From contig JAFAIO010000503.1 in assembly GCA_019236675.1 (NCBI GenBank), positions 1-45,432 of the forward strand: a stretch of DNA of 45,432 bases. Reading direction: 5' to 3'. This document shows, piece after piece, positions 1 to 7,124 of the stretch; position 1 is the stretch's first letter; every line of letters begins with the position of its first letter. Both the position numbers and the translations under genes were made by a program. Source of the DNA: Verrucomicrobiota bacterium. GTDB taxonomy: Bacteria; Verrucomicrobiota; Verrucomicrobiia; Chthoniobacterales; JAFAMB01. Below the pieces are notes generated by a model. It was not told the origin of the DNA. It made no database searches and saw only the letters and a list, made by a program, of their open reading frames with translations.

Positions 1-32
1 CAACAAGTGAACGCGGTATTGGTGGGGCGGTA

Positions 33-276
33 GGGGCGATGGGGCGAAAGGGCGAAACGGCGAGCGTGCGAAACGGCGAAAGGGCGATTGGGCGATTGGG
101 CGATTGGGAGCGCGTTGGGAGGAAGCTTGGATGGGACCTATGGGACACATGGGACCTATGGGTCCTGAGTCACATAAGTGACATCCGCCCTGACCACCCG
201 GCGCGCTCCCCGTCGCCGCATCGCCCTTTCGCCCTTTCGCCCGCTCGCCGTGTCGCCCCATCGCCGCTTCGCCTGG
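33..276. repeat. Word-repeat palindrome, GGCGAAA type, copy 1
   Basis: The left arm (about 33-120) is an array of GGCGAAA/GGGCGATT words. The right arm (about 205-275) carries the complementary words TTCGCCC and ATCGCCC. The centre (about 128-190) repeats GGGACCTATGGGAC and then has the partly complementary CACATAAGTGACATC, so there is a palindrome inside a palindrome. A second copy lies at 5145-5315 in inverted orientation, with a recognisably related centre (GATGGGACYTATGGGAC). The element ends about 40 bases before the mntR start, so it may carry or insulate that promoter. Confidence 0.8.
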
Positions 277-314
277 CTTGCAACCCACGCTCTACCAGAG
301 CATACTCGTTCAGT

Positions 315-752
315 ATGCCCGAAAACTCGGCTCCGGTGGCGAGGTCTTCGACTGTCGAGGACTACCTCGAGCAAATCTTAGACTTGATCAATACGAAGGG
401 ATATGCCCGCGTAGCCGACATCGCCCTTGGGCTAAAGATTTCTCAGGCCAGCGTAACTAACATGGTCCAGCGCCTCGATTCGGAAGGGCTGCTTAAATAC
501 GAGAAATATCGTGGCCTCGTATTAACGACCGCCGGGGAGACGTTAGCCAGGAACATCATGCAGCGGCATCAATTGCTGACGGATTTTCTAAGGATGCTTG
601 GAATCGACGAGGAAGTTATCTATCACGATGTGGAAGGAATGGAACACCATATCAGTCCACAAACGTTACGCGCAATCGAGGCCTTGGTCTCGGCTCTCCA
701 AGAAAAACCGGAGCTTTTGGCTCGGATAAAACATCAAGCGCGGGGCAATTGA
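315..752 (+). CDS. mntR: MntR-like manganese-dependent transcriptional regulator (DtxR family)
   Basis: A 145-residue metal-sensing repressor that in this family controls manganese transport genes. The N-terminal winged helix (about residues 10-70) contains SVTNMVQRLDSEGL and KYEKYRGLVLT, very close to Bacillus MntR. All six MntR metal ligands appear present: D and E of EDYLEQ, H of RHQLL, and E, E, H of VEGMEHH. It has the short MntR architecture without the SH3-like tail of DtxR/IdeR. The open frame continues upstream to base 39, but that part is translated repeat DNA. ATG 315 gives the normal family length and N-terminus. No manganese transporter gene is visible in the window. Confidence 0.9.
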   Translation: MPENSAPVARSSTVEDYLEQILDLINTKGYARVADIALGLKISQASVTNMVQRLDSEGLLKYEKYRGLVLTTAGETLARNIMQRHQLLTDFLRMLGIDEEVIYHDVEGMEHHISPQTLRAIEALVSALQEKPELLARIKHQARGN

Positions 753-784
753 GTTGCCGGTTAGCGATTTGGTGAATAAGTGCA

Positions 785-1084
785 GTGCATCGAGTCATAA
801 GTAGGAGGCGTACCGTTGGCTTCAAAAGGGTCTGGTTGCGAGGCGGTCCGAGCCGGACTGGCACTAATGAGGAGCATATCCGATGCCGATAGGTGACGAA
901 TCCCGCGGCCGCCGGGAAAGCAGACGGACCCTTTTCAAGCCAACCCTTCGGGCCGTGGCCAGTTGGCTGATTTTCTGCGTTGCTCACTCCTTTCGTATCG
1001 GTTTTAGATATGCTCGTCGTTCGCGCCTTGAAAATCAGCCAACTGACCAACGGCGGTACGCCTCCTACTTATGACTCGATGCAC
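785..1084. repeat. 300-bp palindromic element with three-way (cloverleaf) pairing
   Basis: The outer arms 785-815 and 1054-1084 are a perfect 31-bp inverted repeat starting GTGCATCGAGTCATAAGTAG. Inside are two further stems. Bases 815-832 (GTTGGCTTCAAAAGGGTC) pair with 927-944 with one mismatch. Bases about 957-975 (GCCAGTTGGCTGATTTTC) pair with about 1030-1048 with one mismatch. The loops hold smaller palindromes such as CCCGCGGCCGCCGGG. The element spans essentially the whole gap between mntR and the next lipoprotein gene, whose ATG is 11 bases downstream. No convincing ORF lies inside. Confidence 0.85.
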
Positions 1085-1094
1085 CAGGACCAAC

Positions 1095-1559
1095 ATGAGT
1101 CGCGTTTCTTTGGCGATAGCCTTGCTTACCACTCTTTTTCTAGCCGGATGCGTTCAAGACCAGTGGGCTGCCCAACAGGCGGTGTTAGCGCAAAGCATCG
1201 CAGCTGAGCAGCCGGGTGATTACTTTATTGGCCGGCGTTTCTATCGCCGAAACTATTTTTTCTGGGGTTATATACGAAAGCCGCAGCAGCCTTGGAGCCA
1301 GGCCCAACTGGTGATGTTGAACGAACAAAAGACCTTGGCGCCGGACCGGGCCGCAAATGCGATCGGTTCTGATAATAATACGGAGTACCGTTTGAAAGGT
1401 CATTTCTCTGGCCAGACGGTTTACGAGCCGGCTTCAAATCGATTTTATCCCGAATTTGTTTTGACCGGATACGAGGCCATTTCCGGTAATCCACCTCAAA
1501 TTTTTCGGGACCCGAATGCCACCGATCCGAATCGGTTGGTTATAGATAAGCCGGAGTAG
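1095..1559 (+). CDS. Small predicted lipoprotein, unknown function
   Basis: A 154-residue protein. ATG 1095 is followed by a typical lipoprotein signal: MSR, a hydrophobic stretch, then the lipobox LFLAGC with lipidated Cys near residue 18. The mature part is soluble, with many aromatics (FIGRRFYRRNYFFWGYIRKP) and a YxLxGxFxGxxxYxxxSNxFxPEFxLxGY stretch that looks beta-rich. I recognise no family. An in-frame start at 1071 would put charged residues before the signal and lies in the repeat arm, so the later ATG is preferred. It is probably expressed alone, with repeat DNA on both sides. Confidence 0.7.
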   Translation: MSRVSLAIALLTTLFLAGCVQDQWAAQQAVLAQSIAAEQPGDYFIGRRFYRRNYFFWGYIRKPQQPWSQAQLVMLNEQKTLAPDRAANAIGSDNNTEYRLKGHFSGQTVYEPASNRFYPEFVLTGYEAISGNPPQIFRDPNATDPNRLVIDKPE

Positions 1560-1609
1560 TCTGGATCCCTTGGCCACGTTACGAGTGCTGAGACAGCGCG
1601 TTACGGAAG

Positions 1610-1717
1610 AGTAATCAGTAATCAGTAATCAGTAGGTCAGTAATCAGTACTGAGGTTCTCCGGTAGCTCTTTCGGTTTTCCGAACTGATTACTGACACAC
1701 TGATTACTGATTACTTG
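1610..1717. repeat. GTAATCAGT-type palindrome, copy A
   Basis: The left arm is GTAATCAGTAATCAGT with a further GTCAGTAATCAGT. The right arm is ACTGATTACTGACACACTG then ATTACTGATTACTTG, its near-perfect complement. The centre is about 36 bases (about 1650-1685). It fills most of the gap between the lipoprotein and the kinase. Two more copies are at 10571-10662 and 38890-38979. All share the arm consensus AAGTAATSAGTAATCAGT followed by RTGTCAGTAATCAG. Confidence 0.85.
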
Positions 1718-1730
1718 CCCATTTGCGAAG

Positions 1731-4700
1731 ATGCTCTCTAAGCATATCGTTCCCCTGGCCATGCCTGAAGCTGAGAAGTTCGAGCACTTCCAGGTGCTAA
1801 ATCATCCTGACGGGAGCCCGTGGGAACTGGGCCGGGGCGCCATGGGAGTTACTTACAAGGCATTCGATACCAACCTGCGGTGCGACGTTGCGCTTAAGGT
1901 TATCAATCCGCAATTTCTCTCTTCTGATACCGCTCGCCAACGGTTCGTTCGTGAAGCCCGCGCGGCAGCTCAACTTCGGCACCCGAATGTTGCTACCGTA
2001 TTTCATCTTGGCAACTCCGGAGACGGGTTCTTCTACGTGATGGAATATGTCGACGGCGAAACCGTCGAGAGCCGGATACGCCGGGAAGGTCCATTTCGAG
2101 CCGAGCTAGCGTTGCGGATCACCCGCCAGGTGGCTCGCGCTCTGGTTGCCGCCGAGCGTCAGAAATTGGTCCATCGCGACATCAAGCCATCCAACCTCAT
2201 GTTGGTTAATGAAGCCGACGAGGAGCATCTATTGGTCAAAGTGATCGACTTCGGGCTGGCCAAGTCGGTTGGAGTGTCTTCCGACAAATCGGTCACCGTT
2301 ACTTTGGGCGGTTTCGTTGGTACCCCTCATTTCGCCAGTCCTGAACAACTGGAAGAACGCGAAATCGATGCGCGTTCCGACATCTATTCATTGGGAGCAA
2401 CCCTTTGGTACATGCTGTCGGGCCGGCCACCCTATGAGGGGTCGATGGCCAGTGTGATTCATCAACACCTAGGGTCGGAATTGCCCGAGGATTTGCTGCG
2501 TTCGTTTAACCCTAAGGTGACGGAGTTACTGCGGCGAATGTTAGCCAAGAGAGCCGAAGATCGGTTCCAGACCGCGGTTGAGCTCAAGCAGGCTCTCGAT
2601 GAACTTCTGACCGATTCGGAGAGCGGGGATCTTTCGGGGGTGGTGACCGCGACAGACCCGGCGGCAACGGTGGCGGCTGAGAACTCGCGTGGTTACGCCA
2701 CCGGTCAAATCATCTCGAACCGCTACGAAATTCTAGAGCGATTGCCACCGGGTCTCTTGAAGGCTAAAGACCTGCAGACCAATCGGGTGATAGGTCTTAG
2801 GCCATTTGCGTCCAGTATGAGCGATGGGCAGCAATCGGAGACCCTTCGTGCCGAGATCGCTAAGTTGCGCAATGTTCACCATCCAAATTTAACCGCGATC
2901 TACGGGCTTGAGTCGACTGATCACGGGCTTTTGCTGGTTAGCGAATGGACTCGCGGGTTTACGTTTCAGGAGTTGTTGCGTTCTCGGGGAGAGTTGCGCT
3001 GGCCCGAGACCGTTCGTTTGGTGCAGCCGTTGGCCAAGTTACTGGATTTCTTAGCCGATCGGGAACTGTTACTCGGGTCAATTGCTGTCGGGGACGTTAA
3101 GATTGAACCAGTTCACCCGAACGAAGATCTCGACGCGCTTCGGAAAGCGCCGGTGGAGACCTGGCCTCCGTTTGTGGTTAAGGTGGATTCATTAGCGACT
3201 GCTGGCATTCAGGGCTCGAAGCTGCCCGAGCCAACCGAGACTCGGGTTCGACCGTCGGCGGCCACGGAGTTGGTGAAAAATCCGGTGAGACCGTTGGCTC
3301 AGTTAATTTATGAACTCTTGGGTGGGGTCTCTCACTACGCTGACGCCGCGGCGGGTGCTCCAGGCAGATTTGCGCCGGTTCCGGCGCTTTCGGAGGCTGG
3401 CAACACGATTTTGCGTCCGGGTGTACTCGAGCCGACCCGTTTCCCATCAGCGGTTGAGTTTCTGACCGACCTTGAGCGTGCGGAATCTGCAACCCAGCCG
3501 CCATTGCCGCTAGTTGCCGGGACTGGATTGAACCCTACCCACGAAGTCGACGCGTCAGAGACAGGCGGAGAATTTGCGCACCGGAGTCCAGCTCGGCCGG
3601 ACGAAGGAGGAAGCCACACCTACTCGGCCGTGGCGCCGACCCAGGTGCCACCCGACCCGGTGCCCACAGGGGTAGTGGAGGAAGAGCACCGAGCAGTTAC
3701 GTCGCCATGGTTGTTGCGCATCATGACAATCGCTATTGTGTTGTTCGGCTTGGCTGCGTTGGGGACCGTGGTAGGTATTAGTTTTTTCTTAAATCGGCAA
3801 GCGCCCGTCCCGAAAGAGGTCACGCATGAAGGATTCGTCACGCTGGATACGAAACCGCCCGGCGCTTCCGTGCAATGGAAAGGACAACCGATCGGTACGA
3901 CTCCTCTTGCCAGTTACCGTTTGCCAGCCGGTAAGCAAACGCTTGAACTGCAATTCCCAGGCTACGTTAACAAGTCGGTCGAAGTCGTCGTGACGGAAGG
4001 AACGATCAATAATCTTGGTTTGGTTTCGTTGGCTCGGGAAGCGGGCCAGTTTGTTGTAAAAACAAACCCGCCGGGTGTGCCGTTTGAAATCAATAGTCCG
4101 AACCAGAAAACGACCTCCGGGGTAACTCCTTTAACGGTAGATAATATGCCTACGGGAAAATACCAGGTGACGCTTAAACGTCCTGGTTGGCCGGACGTCA
4201 TTAAAGAGGTCGAATTAACCCAAGGCGCGTCCGTTAACGTCGAGCATAGTTACCAAGGAGTAAACGTCTCTCTGAAAAGCGACCCGACCGGCGCCACAAT
4301 TTATTTCGCCGGAAGTGCTTTAGGCCGGACTCCGTTAGCCGTGAATCTCCCTTCCGGGCAGATCGAGTTAACGTCAAAAATTGGCTCCCTGACGCCGGTT
4401 ACCCAACGTTTCGTTGTCGATCCGAGCGGGAATACTGTGGTTGAGTTCAAACATACCTACGGATTGTTATCGGTGACCTGTGACCGATCTGATGCAGACG
4501 TAGTGATCGGTGGAGTCGATCTGGGAAAACCGCCGATCGAGGGCATTTTGCCGCCCGGTAAACAGTTTGTCGAAGTGAAGGTTGAAGGGCGTCCAGAGCA
4601 AGTTCGCACGGCTGACATCCAGGCGGGGAAACGAGTCGTGTTGGAATTCACGTTTGGAGGTACGCCTTCCACCGAGCCTGTGTCGGGTGCGCCTAATAAT

Positions 4701-5153
4701 TCGGAAGCATCGGTGCCGCGGGCGAGCCCGGTGGAGACGCCCGTCAATCCAAGTGCATCTCCGAGCAATCCAACCGACACCCTCTTTCAGGGCAGGCCGG
4801 TTACGAATGCCGAGGCAACTCCCATTCCAACCGGAACGCCTCCGCCGATCGCAGCCAAACCGAGTCCAACTTCGCGACCCAGATCAACGCCGAGCCCGGT
4901 TTACCGGACCAAAGAAGATTGGGACCGCGCTAAAGATGATGCTTACCGAAAATTCGATGCACAATGGGACGCCAAGAAGAACGGGATGAAACAGGAAAAG
5001 AAGTACATTGATTATTGGATCGATCACAGTTCAGGCGAGGTGAAAGAGCAATGGAAATATAAGAAGAAGGTTTTAGAAGACCGGATGAACCGCCTGGACG
5101 ATGAAAAGGACGCCGCAAGAAAACAGCTGGGGCGGCAATGGAGTGGCGATTAA
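1731..5153 (+). CDS. Membrane Ser/Thr protein kinase with second degenerate kinase-like domain and four PEGA repeats
   Basis: An 1140-residue eukaryotic-like kinase. The first domain (about residues 30-295) has glycine loop GRGAMG, catalytic Lys56 in VALK, HRDIKPSN (148-155), DFG (173-175) and the GTPHFASPEQ activation/substrate segment, so it should be active. Residues about 325-590 repeat a kinase-like fold (SNRYEILERL, HHPNLTAIYGLE, LLLVSEWTRGFTFQELL) but lack Gly loop, HRD and DFG, so this is likely a pseudokinase. One transmembrane helix (about 662-688) precedes four PEGA repeats (about 701-755, 771-830, 844-895, 907-955), which in this family lie outside the membrane and bind surface partners. 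A Pro/Ser linker and a charged helical tail (about 1055-1140) finish it. ATG 1761 is an alternative start. Confidence 0.9.
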   Translation: MLSKHIVPLAMPEAEKFEHFQVLNHPDGSPWELGRGAMGVTYKAFDTNLRCDVALKVINPQFLSSDTARQRFVREARAAAQLRHPNVATVFHLGNSGDGFFYVMEYVDGETVESRIRREGPFRAELALRITRQVARALVAAERQKLVHRDIKPSNLMLVNEADEEHLLVKVIDFGLAKSVGVSSDKSVTVTLGGFVGTPHFASPEQLEEREIDARSDIYSLGATLWYMLSGRPPYEGSMASVIHQHLGSELPEDLLRSFNPKVTELLRRMLAKRAEDRFQTAVELKQALDELLTDSESGDLSGVVTATDPAATVAAENSRGYATGQIISNRYEILERLPPGLLKAKDLQTNRVIGLRPFASSMSDGQQSETLRAEIAKLRNVHHPNLTAIYGLESTDHGLLLVSEWTRGFTFQELLRSRGELRWPETVRLVQPLAKLLDFLADRELLLGSIAVGDVKIEPVHPNEDLDALRKAPVETWPPFVVKVDSLATAGIQGSKLPEPTETRVRPSAATELVKNPVRPLAQLIYELLGGVSHYADAAAGAPGRFAPVPALSEAGNTILRPGVLEPTRFPSAVEFLTDLERAESATQPPLPLVAGTGLNPTHEVDASETGGEFAHRSPARPDEGGSHTYSAVAPTQVPPDPVPTGVVEEEHRAVTSPWLLRIMTIAIVLFGLAALGTVVGISFFLNRQAPVPKEVTHEGFVTLDTKPPGASVQWKGQPIGTTPLASYRLPAGKQTLELQFPGYVNKSVEVVVTEGTINNLGLVSLAREAGQFVVKTNPPGVPFEINSPNQKTTSGVTPLTVDNMPTGKYQVTLKRPGWPDVIKEVELTQGASVNVEHSYQGVNVSLKSDPTGATIYFAGSALGRTPLAVNLPSGQIELTSKIGSLTPVTQRFVVDPSGNTVVEFKHTYGLLSVTCDRSDADVVIGGVDLGKPPIEGILPPGKQFVEVKVEGRPEQVRTADIQAGKRVVLEFTFGGTPSTEPVSGAPNNSEASVPRASPVETPVNPSASPSNPTDTLFQGRPVTNAEATPIPTGTPPPIAAKPSPTSRPRSTPSPVYRTKEDWDRAKDDAYRKFDAQWDAKKNGMKQEKKYIDYWIDHSSGEVKEQWKYKKKVLEDRMNRLDDEKDAARKQLGRQWSGD

Positions 5154-5315
5154 GCGAAACGGCGAATGGGCGAATCGGCGAAACGGCGAAGGCGCGGTCA
5201 GCCTGGACGGGACACATAGGACTTATGGGCGTGAGTCCCATAAGTCCCATCGGTGCTTCTTCCCAGCTTTTCGCCCATTCGCCGGTGCGCCCACTCGCCC
5301 TTTCGCCCGTTCCCG
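5145..5315. repeat. Word-repeat palindrome, GGCGAAA type, copy 2 (inverted)
   Basis: The left arm has GGCGATT and GCGAAACGGCGAATGGGCG. The right arm has TTTTCGCCCATTCGCC and CCCTTTCGCCCG. The centre pairs GGACTTATGGG with CCCATAAGTCC. Read on the minus strand, the centre aligns with the copy at 33-276 (GGGARGAAGC then GATGGGACYTATGGGAC), so the two are inverted copies. The kinase stop codon (5151-5153) lies inside the left arm. The element therefore sits on the gene's very end, as expected of an intergenic terminator or an insertion at the stop. Confidence 0.8.
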
Positions 5316-5353
5316 GCGTTCCCACGCGATCCCGGCGATGACGGCGTTATCCC

Positions 5354-5869
5354 ATGTCCCAGGAAAGCCATCTAATCGAGATTCTCTGCGCACTCAGTGA
5401 TCATCGGGTCGACTTCGTGGTGGCCGGCGGCGTTGCCATGGTGCTTCACGGTGTGGAACGGACCACTCTGGATCTCGATGTCGCGGTTTCGCTGGAACCT
5501 GATAACCTGCGCCGGTTTCTAGAGGCTATGACCGACCTCCGGCTGTCGCCGCGGGCCCCCGTGCCGGCGGAAATCATTCTCGATCGTGAGAGTATTGCTG
5601 CTTTGATCCGGGAAAAGAATGCGTTGGTGTTTACCTTCTGGAGTCCGCTAGAGCCCTATCGCCAGATCGATTTGTTTCTCACCCGAGAGAATAGTTTTGA
5701 CGATCTGATCGCGGATGCGTATCTGCTAGAAATTCGGGGCCGGCCGATCCGCGTCGCTTCTCGTCGCAAGTTGATCGAGATGAAAAGCCGCGTTCGGCCA
5801 GTTCGGGAGAAGGATATTAACGACATCCGAGCCTTGACTGAATTGGAGAAAAAGGAACGCTTCGAATGA
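5354..5869 (+). CDS. Nucleotidyltransferase-fold protein (AbiEii/DUF6036-like)
   Basis: A 171-residue protein with the Pol-beta-type nucleotidyltransferase signature: VVAGGVAMVLHG (GG motif, about residues 22-33) followed by TTLDLDVAV, which supplies the D-x-D metal site. The middle contains YRQIDLFL, where the third acidic residue would fall. The C-terminus has VASRRKLIEMK and REKDINDIRAL, usual for small AbiEii/MNT-like proteins that act as one half of toxin-antitoxin or phage-defence pairs. Its stop overlaps the start of the next small gene (ATGA), so the two are co-translated. Which partner is toxic, if either, cannot be told from sequence. Confidence 0.75.
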   Translation: MSQESHLIEILCALSDHRVDFVVAGGVAMVLHGVERTTLDLDVAVSLEPDNLRRFLEAMTDLRLSPRAPVPAEIILDRESIAALIREKNALVFTFWSPLEPYRQIDLFLTRENSFDDLIADAYLLEIRGRPIRVASRRKLIEMKSRVRPVREKDINDIRALTELEKKERFE

Positions 5870-6054
5870 AGGAAAAACTCGAAACGAGTAGTCCTGTTCC
5901 ACAGTTCATCGATCTTCGGCCGGAGGACTTCGATGGTCATACTGAGTTCGCTTCGATGTCACCTGAACAGCGCCTGATTTGGCTTTCTCAGGCCGCTAGA
6001 TTCATCTTTGTGGCACGAACCAGCCGCGAAGCGAATGGGTCATCGCGCCAGTAA
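5866..6054 (+). CDS. Small partner protein of the nucleotidyltransferase
   Basis: 62 residues starting in the ATGA overlap with the upstream stop. It contains MSPEQRLIWLSQAARFI, a pattern I associate with small proteins encoded beside nucleotidyltransferases of this kind (a Pro-Glu-x-Arg-Leu-x-Trp-Leu helix). There is no membrane segment. The tight coupling suggests a toxin-antitoxin-like or regulatory pair, but function is inferred from position only. The last 12 residues are unlike the conserved part, so the C-terminus could be altered. Bases 6055-6307 downstream hold no gene I can support. Confidence 0.6.
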   Translation: MKEKLETSSPVPQFIDLRPEDFDGHTEFASMSPEQRLIWLSQAARFIFVARTSREANGSSRQ

Positions 6055-6307
6055 TCGGCGAGCGCACAAAACGTATCGACGACCCCATCGCACCTTTGAA
6101 GCAAATCGGCTCCGAGCTCGACGTCGGTGCAGTTTTATAGGCAGGCGATCTGCCTTTCCCGCGAAAATAAGTAAAACAAAATACGGAACATCAAGCAGGC
6201 AGTTTCCTTAGGACGGGATCGAAGGCCAACGCTTGTCAACCCGCGGCAAGCGACGGCCGGCTCAGCATTGGAACCAAATATCCAACAAATAACCATCCTG
6301 ATACGAA

Positions 6308-6970
6308 ATGAAACCTGCAAAACAACTCTTAAGATATTGCCGTAAAATGAAAGTGCTTGGGTGCGCCGGCATCGGCATTGCTGCCTTAGCCTGCACGTCA
6401 GCCATCGCAGAGTTACCCCCTGGTAGCGCAACAAAAGTGACCTTTGACCTGGTACGGTCGCCGGGATTGGCCAACTTCCCGACAGTCGCGCCTAAAGCTC
6501 ATGGGACGGTGACCGTCCGTACCATTGGTGCGGTCGAAATTATGAACGTAGAGGTTGAGGGTCTGCCCCCAAACACCGACTTCGATCTGTTCGTAATTCA
6601 AGTGCCAAATCCACCGTTTGGGTTGGCTTGGTATCAGGGGGACATTGAAACCGACGCTTACGGCAAGGGCTCGCGCGAGTTTATTGGCCGCTTTAGTATC
6701 GAGACATTTATTGTTGCGCCCGGTATTGCGCCTGCTCCGGCTGACCCTTTCACTGAACCCGGCTCCATCCCGGATGCCACCCAAAACCCGCAAACCAATC
6801 CGGTCCAGACTTATCATCTCGGCGTTTGGTTTAACAATCCGGCGGATGTGGTAAAGGCCGGCGGTCCAAACATAATCACTCCATTCAACGGTGAACATGA
6901 TGCCGGCGTTCAAGTCCTGAACACAAGCAAGTTCCCGGATACTAGCGGCCCGCTGGAACAAGTTAAGTGA
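6308..6970 (+). CDS. Secreted protein, unknown function
   Basis: 220 residues with an export signal (hydrophobic KVLGCAGIGIAALACTSAIAE, cleavage after about AIA). A second in-frame ATG at 6347 would give a more compact signal and may be the true start. The mature part is beta-rich: GTVTVRTIGAVEIMNVEVEGLPPNTDFDLFVIQ resembles small extracellular beta-sandwich proteins. It then has a Pro-rich PGIAPAPADPFTEPGS linker and YHLGVWFNNPADVVKAGG. No catalytic motif is apparent. A strong terminator-like hairpin follows at 7005-7050, suggesting a single-gene unit. Confidence 0.65.
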   Translation: MKPAKQLLRYCRKMKVLGCAGIGIAALACTSAIAELPPGSATKVTFDLVRSPGLANFPTVAPKAHGTVTVRTIGAVEIMNVEVEGLPPNTDFDLFVIQVPNPPFGLAWYQGDIETDAYGKGSREFIGRFSIETFIVAPGIAPAPADPFTEPGSIPDATQNPQTNPVQTYHLGVWFNNPADVVKAGGPNIITPFNGEHDAGVQVLNTSKFPDTSGPLEQVK

Positions 6971-7004
6971 TAGTCTTCGCGTCCTGACCCCCAGGGGTTG
7001 GTCA

Positions 7005-7050
7005 ACCGGGCAGGCTTGAGAGGAAAGCTCTGCCCGGTCACCGGCTTTTT
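7005..7050 (+). terminator. Rho-independent-like terminator after the secreted protein gene
   Basis: ACCGGGCAG (7005-7013) pairs perfectly with CTGCCCGGT (7030-7038). The stem extends inward by GCTT/AAGC. A run ending in five T (7046-7050) follows after a short spacer. It lies about 35 bases after the stop at 6970. Confidence 0.65.
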
Positions 7051-7124
7051 AACGCTCAAGGGTTTTAGAGGCGGTCAGAAGCCGTGATATTGCACGAAGG
7101 TGGCTACCATGGCTTACTGGTCTG

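Noticed and set aside
39-314. N-terminal extension of mntR to base 39
   Set aside because: The extra 92 residues are translated repeat words; MntR family length and N-terminus fit ATG 315.
652-1050. 132-codon minus-strand frame over the three-way palindrome
   Set aside because: It is mostly translation of the inverted repeat and has no protein family features.
6413-6961. 182-codon minus-strand frame opposite the secreted protein
   Set aside because: No recognisable domain and the plus strand has a signal peptide and a terminator, so this is a shadow frame.
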